64,000 bases of DNA, taken from assembly GCA_022315425.1 (NCBI GenBank), contig JAIUPT010000013.1, positions 558,001-622,000 on the forward strand, read 5' to 3'. The position numbers were made by a program, and so were the translations under genes. Shown here in pieces: positions 1-12,500 of the stretch. The DNA comes from Pseudevernia furfuracea (Eukaryota > Ascomycota > Lecanoromycetes > Lecanorales > Parmeliaceae). A model generated the notes under the pieces. The model was not told the DNA's origin and did no database searches. It saw only the letters and a program-made list of their open reading frames with translations. Numbering within the stretch: position 1 is the stretch's first letter; each line of letters begins with the position of its first letter.

Positions 1-814
1 TAGTGGACGTTGAGGAGAAGCGCTCGAGGTCGGAGATGTAGGATGAGGAGCTGTAAGCGCTTGGAGAAGCGTACACTCCCGCTGATTGTGGAGGTGTGGG
101 AAGAGCCGTTGTGGACGCGTAGGGACGAGCCGATTGGGGTTTGCTGTAGTACGCTCGTTGCTGTTGGAGCAGCTCGTGCTCGCGAGCATATTTTCTGCGC
201 TTGAGGTCGGCTTGCTCCTGTTGAAGGCAGATGGGAGCGAGGAAGGGCTCCAAGTGGGTGAAAAGATCCTCGTTTGTGATTCGCAGATCCCAGTCCAGGA
301 GGAAGAGGAGCTGCTTTTCCATGAGGTTAACTTCTGTGATAGAGAAGCCGAAACCCTCGAAGCCTTTCACCGACGAATACCGAGCCCAGTGTTTATTTTT
401 GGGAGAGCTGTCATTCAGATTTTTGGCCGCAAGGATGAGAGAGGCGAGAAAAATGCGATGGACAGTGCAACGCATTCCTTTGGCGACTGGAGGTAACCGT
501 TGTTGTAACCTTGAGAGGTAGACCAGGGAGCTCATGAGAGTGGGGACCTGGACGCGGGACCTGTCCACCAGAGACTGAATGAATGCTTCCAAGGATGGAA
601 GGGGAGGTTGTAAGGGTGACGATGGTTCTGCATCGTGAGGTGGTGTTGCAGGTGGAGTTGGTGGGAGTGTCTTTTCCGTCTGAGGACGCCGATGCTCGCA
701 ACGAATGACAGAAGTCGCGTTTTGTGCCAGATAGGAAATCATCTCAGATGTTACTGGCATCATAACAAAATGATCCAGGGCCATTTGGTTTTGCGAGAAT
801 GTGAAAGCCGCCAT
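1..814 (-). CDS. PCL1: PCL1-type (Pho85-family) G1/S cyclin, 3' end cut by the window
   Basis: An uninterrupted frame runs from an ATG at 814 down to base 1 (271 codons, no stop), so the carboxyl end lies outside the window. The protein starts MAAFTFSQNQ. It has a proline-rich stretch (TPPATPP) near residues 50-60, then a cyclin_N domain from about residue 75. Characteristic strings are SLVYLSRLQQRLP, GMRCTVHRIFLASLILAAKN and FLLDWDLRITNEDL, which match the PclA/PCL1 class of cyclins. Family members bind the Pho85-type kinase in late G1 and promote bud or hyphal morphogenesis and G1/S entry. After the cyclin fold the protein becomes rich in Ser, Tyr and Pro (residues 225-271), as in relatives. 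No intron is needed. The family call is secure; the exact PCL subtype is inferred. Confidence 0.9.
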   Translation of the reverse strand, partial: MAAFTFSQNQMALDHFVMMPVTSEMISYLAQNATSVIRCEHRRPQTEKTLPPTPPATPPHDAEPSSPLQPPLPSLEAFIQSLVDRSRVQVPTLMSSLVYLSRLQQRLPPVAKGMRCTVHRIFLASLILAAKNLNDSSPKNKHWARYSSVKGFEGFGFSITEVNLMEKQLLFLLDWDLRITNEDLFTHLEPFLAPICLQQEQADLKRRKYAREHELLQQQRAYYSKPQSARPYASTTALPTPPQSAGVYASPSAYSSSSYISDLERFSSTST

Positions 815-3800
815 GGTGGTGATGATGAGGTCCTAAGAGTTTGATCAAAAGAGCGGCAGATGAAGTATGACTCGGGTATAACACCAATATAAGGCGTGAC
901 GTCGGAGTTGTGTTGGCGAGTATGCCAGATGGACCCTTGGCAGATATTATTGTGGATAGGCTGATCTGGGGTCGGCTGGATCCGAAGATGGTTTAGGGTG
1001 GATTATCGGAGGTGGATGAAGGATGTACGTCTGGGGGCCACGGAAGTGCCAAATGGAGCAATAGATAATTGGTAAGGCAGTAATGAAGGTCGTGGATCGC
1101 CGGGGTTACGGGCCGGATTGTCGAAGGAGAATGGGCCTCTTCTCAAAGTAGCAGACTATCAGATTGCTGAAAGAGTGGTGGATTTATGTCTATGTTGTTT
1201 CCCGGCCTGCGGAAAAATCGTCCTTTAAATTCAAACGGGTCGTCTCGTGTGCGTGGAGCGTCGAGCTCGTAAAGCGTAAAAGAATGTTGTTGTTTGAGTA
1301 CTGTTGAGCAAATTGGAGGAGTGAAGCGGTTGGAGGGCTTCAGTGGGGGCTCTCCGCCTTGGAGGAAATGGGTCAGTAAGAAAGTTGGGTTTAGGTTGGT
1401 TTTGCCGTATTAGATCGGAGCCTCGGGCGGTGCCTGGTGATGTTCGGGGGCCAAAAGTCTTAGTGCGAGTTGGTAACGCAAACTGAACAAGTCCGGCGAA
1501 CAGGACTGGCTGAAAGCAGAGACAGCTGGCTGAGCTGCGTGGAAAGGCTGGCTGGTGGGCTGTCGAGGCAATACAAGATATAATAAAGCGTGCCGGACGT
1601 TTTTCCACCAGTCAATGCGAATCTCAAACCAGTTGAGGGTGATGCGGCGAAGTTCCTGAGAAGAATGCAGAAGAGAAGATGAAAGGGTACTGGGGATCCA
1701 ATTGAGTGAAAGTCGGGTTGTTGATGTTTGAATCACGAAGGCAGAGCGAAGAGGAAGCTCCTTTATCAATTTGCAGTGATGAGGATCGCCCTTGGCGTGA
1801 AGATGGAGCAAAGACGGGCCCCTATGCTTGGTGCCCCGCTCTTGTATGAGGTTAATTTGATCTGAAGAATCAAGTGGTTGAGAAATGAATGAGTATAATA
1901 AGAATGGAATCAATGGACCTGGGTGTTTCCCCCTTCCCGGCGGGTGGCTAGGTTTGGAGGAATTTAACGAGCTTGTTTTTGCTGGTGGAGCTGGGAGAGC
2001 CTGAGAGTGGTCTGCAAGCAGCACTTTGAAACAAGGGGTTGATTGGATACCCGCTCCCCCTTGTCTTCGCTTCTGCTTCACTTAGCGCGCGGCCTTGGGA
2101 GATATCCAATCATTGGATTAGACATGCATTTTTCACATACCTTTTAAAATAGTAAAGAAGAGGAAGGGGGTTGGCGTGGGTATGACTCTTCACTCTTCAC
2201 TCTTCACCCACTTGCCGTCTGTTTCACCCAATCTTCTGCACCGTTTGAAACCTCAAAAATTGATTTATGAGCCAAGATGCAGAGTTGAAGCAAAATAGAG
2301 TAAATGCGGGTCCGCGGCGGGAGTGTGAAGATGAGGCTTGACTGGCCCGACAAGAAGATGAATTCTTCGAGGAGTATGGAGACAGTAACCAAGACCTCGG
2401 AAGCGTTAAGACGAGCCAGTAGATAGTGGGATGTAAGTGGAGAAGGTCTCAGCTAGGTATGAAGATGTTTCTCTATCAAAGGCAGCCGTCAAATGGAATG
2501 AAGGAAACTATCCACGACCTTATACTACTCTGGGACCTCGTGTCCCATGGTTTTGCCATGTGCGCAAAGGGGTGAATGGTCCACGAAGGAAGAAGACGTT
2601 AAACATTGTCGATTATCGTAGTGGCTGCCCGGCTGAGCTGTCGGCGATGATCTGGAGCAGGCAGCTGAGTAGAGCCAGTGGTTGAGAATCTCATTCGACG
2701 GCCTTGTGATCATTTCAAGATTCGAGGCCCCCACCATTTGGCTTCCGCCAGTAGCCGGAGAGAATGGCCATACGGTACAACGCTTTGAATAGCTTTGAAT
2801 TTTCATGGCGTCGGAACTCGTGAGATCCCAGTGCCCATCTCTGCTGAAGCTCCGCTTAAGACTTCTTAGCGCTGGAGATCGTAGGTGGTTCATCCGGCAG
2901 TTGGGCCTGGATTTCGGTATGAGGGAGAGAAGGATCGAGAAGAAGGAATTCATTGGACCTCGCCGTTGAGGCTGAGGAGGTACTGTGGCTGGTTTGCTGC
3001 GGAGAGGATGCCCCTCAATCGTGGCGCTCTGCAAATGTGCGGTTTGACCTCCCCCTAATTATTTGAACCTCGGCAGACGCTCCAGGACTTTCCTAAACAA
3101 GTATACTCGATGCGATACCTCTTGCCTCATCAATCAGTCCAACTTCCCCGTGACGGACTGCTCCCATGCACCGGATGCACCGATACGATTCCTTTTGTCT
3201 ACTCAAAGCACGTAGGTAAAACATACGGAGCCACTTGCCCACTCTGTCGCATGGCCTATCTACAGTTCTACTACTCAGCCAGCAATATGGATCGTCGCTC
3301 AGGAATTGAGCCCCTTTGAGCGACGTACGAATAACGAAGATCTTCCGTCACTTCAGGCATAGTCCTCGGCGTCCGATCGTTAGCAGCCGCTGTAAAAGTC
3401 TTTCAAATTTCAATAATAATAGCACCTATCCTGATCTGTCTTATCATCTCCTGACCGCTCTGTATCACGGAACCGAAGGTCAAAGCAGTATGATGCGCGC
3501 CAACAGATGACCCCAGTCTTTTGCAAATTTGAGACAGAGTGCTAGGCTGACTGCATCATCACTCCAAATTTGTTTCCTCCCGCGGGCTCCAAACGTCGTG
3601 GAAAGGCGGCTGGCTGATCTGCACGATGCTACGGAGTATACTCGTACCCGTGAACTTTGAAAATTGAACAAAGCCGGTCAAGGCCGTCCTATTATTTACG
3701 GCGCGGAGCCTCTTATTTCATTTTGAGGACTTCTCTGGCGACCATATGGTTGTCAGTCCTCGTAAGCTTCTGCCTTTCCAACATCTCGTGTTTGATAATT

Positions 3801-4834
3801 AATTGCATTCTTGTTTCAAAGACCCGTACTGTTGTAGTCATGATGCCGATATCATTGCTAAAAACGTCGGGCTGCTAAGGCGCCATTCCGTATTGATGTT
3901 GCTAACTTGCTGGTCGTTTCAACTTTCGTATGAAATAACGGTGAGGGATGAGGCGGAATTAGAACTGCTCGTGTCGGCATCTAGCCAAGCATGGCCTTGG
4001 ATACTATTAGTAAGCGAGTATCTTCACTCGCAATTCAACGCGAGTTACCTACCCCACGAGCCCCTTAGCGCTCACCCCCTTTATGGGGTATTGGCCAAAT
4101 ATTCAGAGACTGCCGCGTACCACTCTATTGCTGTGTAGAGCTTGTCCTTTGGCATTTCAACGAATCTATGATATTCTAGACAGGACATTCTAAAGGACGC
4201 CACAAAAATAGAGAGCTGAAAAGAGCGCGTGGTATATCAGCCTTCAGATACTTTGGACGCCAAAGCTAAGATTTGGCTTGCTATGTATGAGCTGTACCGT
4301 CTGAAAATCTTCTATTGTTCAGCATGCTTGTATCCTGAGGTAGCCTTCAAAAACTCATCGAAACGCTGATAGCCAAGATGATGGTACATAGAATAGGCCG
4401 TCAAGAAGCCACATCAAGCAACACCGCGGTTCATGAACATGGGAATACTGTCAGTGGACTCCGAAAGGCAGATAAGAAGCTCACGCCAGGCGTCTTTGTC
4501 TTAAAACGATGACCAGAACGTAGCCAATCAGCGACGAGTCGTAGCATTTGGGAGACTTTCTGCCTTGGAAAATCGGCAGAGAGAGGACGTATGTCGTAAT
4601 TCCAGAAGCCAGGAAGCCAGACGATAAACGCACTAAATCAAGGACATGAAATTGTGGCAATAGAACCAGCAAGAACCAGCAACTAGAATGCTGTCTTCGA
4701 TTCGTAGCTTATTTACTGTCTATCGTCTAGTCATTCTATCATTGGATGGAAATATCTCATGCTTTTCAAATCGCTCGATTGCACTATGCTTTTTTGGTGC
4801 ATAGCCATCTTGGATCATGTTCATCCGTCCTTCC
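815..4834. other. Gene-poor 4 kb: PCL1-like upstream region and AHA1 3' flank
   Basis: No reading frame here shows recognisable family motifs, plausible codon use with an ATG, or a splice-connected model. The longest open stretches (minus strand 1410-2081 and 2525-3034) are low-complexity Ser/Pro/Arg-rich and look like chance frames. The part next to 814 must hold the PCL1 promoter and leader, which are often long in fungal cyclin genes. I see no tandem repeats or transposon ends. Confidence 0.5.
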
Positions 4835-6021
4835 TTACAGAACAGTGCCAAATCTATGTAGACGAAGATCAGTTTCTGTTCTATCTGGAGGGGAGGGTAG
4901 GGTTGACTCTCGTGACTCAACTTACCCGAAAGTAGTCTTGATACTCCTCACGTAGTACTCCCCCCAGTTTCTCCTTGTAACCTCTTCTTGTCCCACGGGC
5001 ACCCCGTCCCATTGCACCCTCATAACGGTCACGGAATCTGAATCATTCTGATCGAATCCGATTGTCAACGTCGAATAGTGTCCTTCTACCCACTGCCCTA
5101 ATCGCCATTTCTGAACGATTTTCGTAGGCTCTTCAAGAGACAAGTATTCACCAGAAACATTACCCCCGAAAAGTTCGAACTTGCCACCCTTGTGGGCACC
5201 TTCGAAGAGCTTTGGAGGAGCACGTGTGAAAGCGGCTATGCGAGTAGGGTCGGTGAACGTTTTGTAGAGTTCTGAAGCTGTGGTACGAAATTCTTCGTTC
5301 GAGGTCAACGACGTAGTATTCACAGAGGGGTGGCCAGCCGTGTTGGTTGTGGTTGTTTTGAGAGCAGATTTGGTGGTGTCAGGCTTAGCGTTTGCTTGGG
5401 AGGCAGTGGAGGAAGTGGTAACGGTCGTGGGCTGTAGGGAGGGAGAGGCGCCAGTCGCATGCTGAAGATCTTTGCCATGTTCGGCGATGAGAGCGGGACC
5501 AAGTTGAGACAACTTTTGGCGAAGTTGAGGAACTATTTTTGAGCGAACCAAATCCTTGACAGGCTGTTTGGAAGAAGAGACTGAGTAGATGTCTATGTCG
5601 AACTGCAAAGACACATGGTGTCAGCTTCGAAGAAAAAACTAGCTCAAGGGATACGTAGGGAACATACGACGTACTCATCTTCCTCTGTATCATGTGCTAC
5701 CTCTGGGACTGTGATGTTCCCACTGACATCTTCTTCATCCGTGGCTGAGCCTGCAACGGGTCAACACATGCTCTAACCGGTCTTGAAGAAGCCTTTACCT
5801 TCGTACTCCATCTGTAGCTTCACATCAAACAGTGTAATCACTTTGCCCTTACGCTGGCTAACATCTACATCTCCATCCATGCTCAATATTTTTGAAACAG
5901 TGGCGGAGACATCCCCTTGTTCAGCGGATGTCCCAATGAGAGACTTTTCGAGATACTGTCGAGCCCAGTCTCTAACGTCTTTGTTGACCCAATGCCAGTT
6001 GTTCGGGTTATGGAGGACCAT
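4835..6021 (-). CDS. AHA1: Activator of Hsp90 ATPase (Aha1)
   Basis: Four exons, complement(4835-4853, 4926-5602, 5668-5750, 5799-6021), 333 aa (yeast Aha1 is 350). Aha1 is a cytosolic co-chaperone that binds the middle and N domains of Hsp90 and stimulates its ATPase. The N-terminal domain opens with MVLHNPNNWHWVNKD, the NxNNWHW motif needed for stimulation, and continues to VAHDTEEDEYVFDIDI about residue 104. A Ser/Thr-rich linker (roughly 145-185) leads to the AHSA1 domain with EYLSLEEPTKIVQKWR and WGEYYVRSIKTTFG. The last exon has only 19 nt and supplies the conserved tail FGTVL; without it the protein would end prematurely at FG. The ATG at 6021 is chosen because it begins the conserved motif. 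It diverges from the EngB-type gene, with a 519 bp shared upstream region. Confidence 0.95.
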
Positions 6022-6540
6022 GCTGGGCAAAGCTCAGCTGGAGTAAGTATGGAAACCTGGGGGATGCGATCAGCTACAGAACCCAAAAAAATTGTCGAAG
6101 CTGGAAAGGGCACAACGGCAAATTATCAGACAAAGGGAGATCTAAGCTCCGACCAAGCTAATCAGCAGAAAAAGAGTACAAGTCTTCTATGACTGGTGCC
6201 AGCTGAATATATCATCTTCTATGGACACAACGTAAAGGGAGCGGAGCTTACTTACTTACTCAGGTAAACAAAGTCAGAATTCTTGTCTCACCAGTAATGA
6301 TTTTGACTGCTTTCAACGAAAGAACAAGCAGCACCAGGAGGAATGCTGTTATATACACAGGAAAAGTTGGAAAGCTCTAGAAATTCTGCGGCGTGCATGT
6401 CCGAGAGCCCTACGCTAGCTCAGCCCTACGCTATCCCCAGTAGAGCAAGTACGGGCTTGCACCGAGCGGATTTGGTTTTTAGCCTAGCTGCAAAGCTGCA
6501 ATGCTGCCGCACATTCACTACACCCAGTGCACTTAATCCT
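6022..6540. promoter_or_regulatory. Divergent upstream region of AHA1 and the EngB-type GTPase
   Basis: 519 bp between two divergent start codons. It must carry both promoters. An open frame extends upstream of 6541 to an ATG at 6343, so the GTPase could start there. I see no heat-shock element that I can assign with confidence. Confidence 0.5.
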
Positions 6541-7563
6541 ATGTCACTGAGAGCCTGTTGGAGGACTCGACTTTGCTACAAGCGTGTACCATGGGTCTTC
6601 AAGAAGCTGATCTTACGCTGTGCGTCCACATCTCCTTCTCATAATGGCTCCGCCGAATGCCCCAACCGCGACCTTGCGTATTACTGGGACACGGCTCCGC
6701 CGACGGCTACTCAGCTCCGGCGGGCTGAGCAATTCTTCGGCGCGGCGCCCCCAAAGCTGCTCTTCTCTGCAACTAAATTCCGGACAGTAAACAACAGTGC
6801 AATACCTGAGGTTGCTTTCCTCGGGAGATCCAACGTAGGGAAATCTACCCTCCTTAACGCATTGATGGGGCAGAATATATGTCATACGAGCAGCAAGCCA
6901 GGAAGAACGAGATCTATGAACTTTTTCGCAGTTGGTGGTGAAGATGGTTATGGCAGTCCAGGCAAGTTGGCAGTTTTGGACATGCCAGGCTATGGAAAAG
7001 GCAGTCGAGAAGAGTGGGGACCGGAAATCATGAAATATCTTGTCGGGAGGAAGCAGTATGCAATGGCTGTAGAGCGAGGGAGCAATTGTAATTAGCTGAC
7101 AATGCGTAGATTACGGCGAGCCTTTTTGCTGGTTGATGCATTACACGGCCTCAAACGCTCAGATGAAGAAATTCTTTCGTTGTTTCGTCAGAACGCAGTA
7201 TCTCATCAGATCATACTGTCCAAAGTTGATCGTATACTGTTTCGAAAGTCTCGACCATCTGTAGCCCGCATTGAACGGAATTTTCCAGAGCTGGGTCGCA
7301 TATGTGAACAAGTGAAGGGCAAGATACAACCTGGGAATGGAGACGGCCCTGAAGCTCTTGGTGAGATTGTCACATGCAGTGCTGAGGCAACCCTCGAGGG
7401 GAAGAAGCTCGGTATCAACAACGTCAGATGGGCAGTGCTTGCAGCCACAGGCCTTGGTGAAGATAAGAGGAAGCTTTTGCCGTCACAGATGTCGACCGAT
7501 ATACCAAATGATGGTAATCCCGTTGGGATCACTGTTCATCCGGACTCCATTCTCGAACGCTAA
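6541..7563 (+). CDS. MRX8: Mitochondrial EngB/YihA-type GTPase (Mrx8-like)
   Basis: Two exons, 6541-7055 and 7110-7563, 322 aa; intron GTATGC...GTAG of 54 nt. The TrmE-Era-EngA-EngB-Septin-like GTPase core is clear: G1 GRSNVGKS (residues 95-102), the G2 Thr in PGRTRSMN (120-127), G3 DMPG (147-150) and G4 SKVD in the second exon. The string LRRAFLLVDALHGLKRSD is typical of EngB. Bacterial EngB acts in large ribosomal subunit assembly; the yeast homologue Mrx8 belongs to the mitochondrial translation/expressosome set. The start at 6541 gives MSLRACWRTRLCYKR, rich in Arg/Lys without acidic residues, which fits a mitochondrial presequence. An in-frame ATG at 6343 would add 66 residues and cannot be excluded. 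Confidence 0.9.
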
Positions 7564-9598
7564 TTATTCCAAATCAGCGAATTTTCCGAGTCTAATCCCT
7601 CACATCTTCCAGCAATCAAAGCCCTATGTCGATCGGAATCTCCGTTCATGGCAGATGATGGTGTTACCATAGAAAACGCTGTCGTTATGGACCTCATGAT
7701 CGAACCTTGATTTCCCTCACACCAGGGAGTCTTCTGGATACCATTCCTCAATTCCTCAGCTATCGAATCTTCTCTATCCTCCATTCAACGAATGTAATCA
7801 ACCTGATGCTTAGTTTATATGTCAATCGGACCCTCAGATCAGCATCCCCAACTCGCGCAGCGATTACACTGTAGTCGTTTCCTCAATGAGGAATTGTCAG
7901 CCAAACTTACGGGTCTGATCCCCAGATTCTGGGTAACCAAACCGTCTCATTATACAAAGTCTTGCAAGAGCTTCCATAGGTAGCCCTTATTCCATTATAC
8001 GATGTCTTATTTCTTCAACATTACAACTCAAATGAAAATTTTTCAGACGTGCAAACGCGTTCTTTTTGGGTATCCTTTCACTACAGCACGACAGTTTCAC
8101 TTACTTGCATCATCCAACGACTCTGCTCATTTAATAGCACGTGCTTTCAATGACCGCACTCCAAGATCCTTTTTAATTTCGCTTCGTTAACATACATTTC
8201 AAGACCCAGCTGCCTCAAGCTCGGTAGAGTGCAGCCTTCAACCAGGTTCAACGTGCTGGTGTCCTTATCAACGGGTGTCTGCTGCCCTCGATCAATGAGA
8301 TCCCACCATGACCAGCCAAGCCTGGCAACCAACCCGGAGAGCTCGGTGGCAGATTGCTCTCTTCACAGGCTCCATCAATCAAGACGTCAGCGACCTTGCC
8401 CTCTTGGGAATGGTCCTTCCTCTTTGTCGACTGCAACGGCCACCCATCCCGACCCTTTCACCAGCTTCATATTTAGAGGCGTAGTAGGTGGCCAATGCCA
8501 AGCTGGGGTCTTGAGTGCACGACATTCCTGGAAACACTCGGTGACGAGTTTGGTGTGTGGATTAGCTGTAGGTGTTGGATTCATCGATGCTGTATATGGT
8601 TTAGATACCAAGCTCAGTCGTTTGGGCCGAGGGGGGGAGAGACGAAGAGCAAAGGATTGAATTGCTGAGAAGGAGAGAAAGTGGAGCAATATTGGCAGTA
8701 TGGATGAGCGATCCACCTTGCTCCAATGAAGGGTGGAGTGAGGGCTGTTCCCGGTGGCTAGACATCGCTTAGATGTAAAGGATTGTAGTAGTGAGAGTGG
8801 TATGAGCTGGAAGTGTTATATGGTAAGAGTGGATGCTGATAAAGCTCAGACCAGGAGAATGAAAGTGCAGAATTGAAAAGCTCTTAGAGGCTGGTTAAGC
8901 CAGCGCAAGCCAGCAATGAGGATGGAAAAGCTGGTGAAGGAGAAGACACTGGAGCGATAGTGACTTGTGAGCTTGCCAAGGGGATGTTGAATTCAAAAGT
9001 ACTGGTGTTTTCATGGGGTTAATACATGTGTTGGGTTCAAGGTGTATATGTATATTTTGTCGGCGGTAGCGAAGAGCTGACTTGAGGAACAATGTTGAAA
9101 GTCTGGTATGGGTCGCAGAAGACAGCAAGGTTCTCGTATCACAGATATATAAAAGGCCTTCCAACTTGCCTATCGATCAATGGTGATACTGGCTCTGAAA
9201 AGCAACACAAGGCATTCATTCATTCATCAACGTAACACTACGACTGGTGTTCTTCCTAAATCATTGTATGCGAGTAGGTGATCACGAGTACGCCTCTAAC
9301 CCTTGAGGCGAACTTGCTTGAAAAATGGTGGACAGGCAATGAACTTGAGTATTTGGACGATTTTGGCTATGCTATGCTTGCTACACTTGCTATCGCTATG
9401 CTCTTCCAATGGGACTGCTATTCGTAATGTATCGATGTCGCATAAAGAGTTTCGGGTATCTTGCTTTGGACATAGGCTATGCTGTGTGAGAGAACAAGGA
9501 AAATCATTTAGGGGAGCGACTGCCCCATGTATGTGAAACAGTTGGAGCTCGTATGACATGCAGTCTTCTCGTAGACGGGTAGCGCAGAATGATGGAGA
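7564..9598. other. 2 kb convergent intergenic region, no supported gene
   Basis: The region lies between the 3' ends of the EngB-type gene and CDC4. One minus-strand frame (8387-8716) begins with a hydrophobic run resembling a signal peptide (SILPILLHFLSFSAIQSFA), but it has no in-frame ATG before that run and I could not splice it to a neighbouring exon. Other frames look random. Both 3' ends and their polyadenylation signals lie within this region. Confidence 0.45.
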
Positions 9599-12500
9599 CT
9601 AGTCTTCCACGATGATATCGGCGTCGGCCGAGGTGTCATGAGGGTCAGAAACTTCTTGCCCATCCACATTAACGACGATACGGCGGCCTCGCTTATGTCC
9701 TGGAACACCGTCCCTAGAGGCGCCAAAGTCCAGTACCTAGATGAAATCTTTAGTAGCTGATTGAACGCATGCCTGTCCGGATTTCTTACCTCGATGTAAG
9801 TTAAGTTATTACGCTGGACCGCAGCAACACATCTTCGCTCATTGAACTTAACCTGCCATACTCCGCTTAGGTCGGTCAACAAGTCTTTGACGAATTCGCC
9901 TGTAGCGACGTCCCACATCTTCAGAGTTCGATCTGACCCAGAAATGACTTTCTGGCCGTCGTGTTGAAAGCACGTGATCGCGCCAGTATGTGCACTCAAT
10001 GTACTCCTGCAATGGCCATTTTCCGGGTCCCATATTCGCAGAGTCGAATCAGCTGCGGCAGAGACAAGACGGTCCAGCTGCAAATCCAGAAGACCAACCA
10101 GAGATGAATGGCCTTCAAGATTGAAAAGAACGGTCCCAGTTTCGAGCGACCAGACCTTGACTAAGTTGTCCATTGAGCCACTGATGCAGCGCTTTCGTTT
10201 ATTGTCTAGGACGACGCTATACACCTTCTGAGTATGCCCTTGCAGTCGGTGGATGGTTTCTCCTGTTGAGATTTTCCATACTCGTACACTGCAATCGTAG
10301 CTTCCGCTGACGAGTGTATCAGCGTAAGCGGCAATTGCACGAACCGAATGATGGTGACCAGCAAGAGTACGGACGAAGTATTTACAATCAGCGTTTTCAT
10401 CTGGTGCTGGTCCTGTTTGGAAGAGTGGGGCATCCCCAGGTTTGGGTAATTTCCATACTCGAAGGTTCGAATCTCGAGAACCAGTAATGATGAGTGGCTG
10501 TTTCGGCATCATTTGATCTCGGCTCTTGCCTTCGACAGGTGTAGGCATCAGGATTTGCAAGCATCGTACTGTAGATGTGTGCCCTTGGAACACTTGCGTG
10601 CATTTACCCTTTTCAATATCCCACACTCGGACAGTCCGGTCGGTGGAACCAGAAACCAGGACGTTACCTTCGTATTGCAATGCCCAGACGCCTCCTTCGT
10701 GCCCTTCAAGTTTGGCTCGGAGGGCGCCGGTCTTTGTATCATAGACGTTGATGTTAGAATCATCACTGCCTGTGAGAATTTTGTCTGCGTCGAACTGCAA
10801 GCATGTTACCACATGCCGTTGATGGGCTCTGAAGGCTATGTGGCGAGGTGTGACTTCGTCTTGCATCCAAGTTTTACGAATAATGTGATGCCTCATGTAA
10901 ATCGACTTGAATAGATGCAAATTTTTTAGACTCGGTAGCCCAATACGAGGATATGGCACTGCAGCAGCGGCCGCATTGGCAGCTGCGTACGGACCGTCTG
11001 CCGATGCCATGTCCAATAGAGTTTCGTCTTCGAGGTCTATTGAATCGACCGAGACCGAATGAATCCTCTTTTGGTGTTTACGACTTGTTGGCTTCGACCT
11101 CGGCTTTGCTTTTCGCTTCGACTTTTTAGTCTGTGGAGTCGCAGAACCGCTCTGCGAGGCAGCAAATGGGCTCGTCCCTGAATGTTCTCGATACATGCGT
11201 GACGAGACCGACAAATCCGTATCCGAAGGGTTTGTGGAAAAAGCACTAAGATCCTTCTCATGGTCTTCTGTTTGAGACTCAGATTGCCAGCCCCATCCCT
11301 CACGGATCGCCCTTGGGAGCTCCCCATCTGGTAGAATGTAGTTATCGATATCGAAAAGGCGCTTCCATATTTTCTCTGAAGAGTCAACGAGCTGCCTCCA
11401 TCTCTTCGAAACTTGAGCGGCACGACAAAGCGTCTTGACATCAAGGTTGCCGATCACATTGAGACAGAGCTCCACTGGCAGCAGTCTGAGGAAATCGCAC
11501 TTGAGTGCCGGGTTGACGACGTCAGCGACAAAATGTAGCACTGGCTTTGAGCAACGACGTAAAAATTGATACATGAGATAGCTCTTCATTTCCTCGGGCA
11601 TGGCTTCGAAAGTGTTGACCATTGATGGCAGGCTCAAGAGAGACTGTGTGGAGATTTGGCCGTTGGCGGGGGCCACTTCTTTGGCTACTGGTTTCGACGT
11701 CTCTGGATTCTGGGAGTTGTGCATAGTTTCGTCGGAAAGGCTTGATCCCGTGCTATTCTGACTCTGAGAGAGTAAAGATTGAAAATTTCCATTGGCATTT
11801 GTACGTCCCAGAATGGGTTGCTCAAAATACCCTCTGCGACTCTGCATATTCGCCGCCGCAGTGACTGGAGACAGACTTGGACTAGGTAGGCTAACATCCT
11901 GTGCAGCAGTCGTGTCGAGTATACTTGGCCTTGGACGATCCGGCTGGCGGAATTGAGGAAAATTCTCATCTTCATCGTTCTCCATACGAGGAGTCATGGC
12001 GGATCCGATGCCTAGATCTCGCCACGCCAATTGAACTTCTGAATCTTCAATCATATCGTTCTCATGACTGACACCATCATCCTCGCGAGATATTACTCCT
12101 CGTGTGGTTTCTGACCGGGGACTCAAGATCTGAGTATGGTCCCGGTTTGCTGCAGATACATCGAAATTACTTGGTGCCGGGTCCTCCCTGTCATGATCCT
12201 CCATTACTCCTGGCCGCCACACTGGGAATGTTTGATCTTGGGCAGTGTCGCTCCTGCTAGCATTCGGGGTGATTGGTGTCGATGTCTGAACGATCTGTAA
12301 TCTTGATTGTGAAGCTTTCCGTGTTGAAAAATCAACGTTTCTTAGGCTTGAGCTTGTCTTTCCTCCTGACACCAATCTTCTCTTGCGGGAGCCTTGCCCA
12401 CTAGCCAGCGTAACTGCTTCTGAGATGGATATTGGTGACGCCGATCGCTTCCGCCTACTCGAAGCGTTGCTGGACGATTGCTGATGTGACAAAGCATCTG

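Noticed and set aside
1410..2081. 223-codon open stretch on the minus strand upstream of the cyclin
   Set aside because: Low-complexity Ser/Pro/Leu composition, no conserved motif and no splice-linked neighbour; likely a chance frame.
2525..3034. 169-codon minus-strand open stretch
   Set aside because: No family resemblance or plausible domain; composition looks random.
8229..8660. 143-codon plus-strand open stretch
   Set aside because: Antisense to another open stretch, random composition, no homology recognisable.
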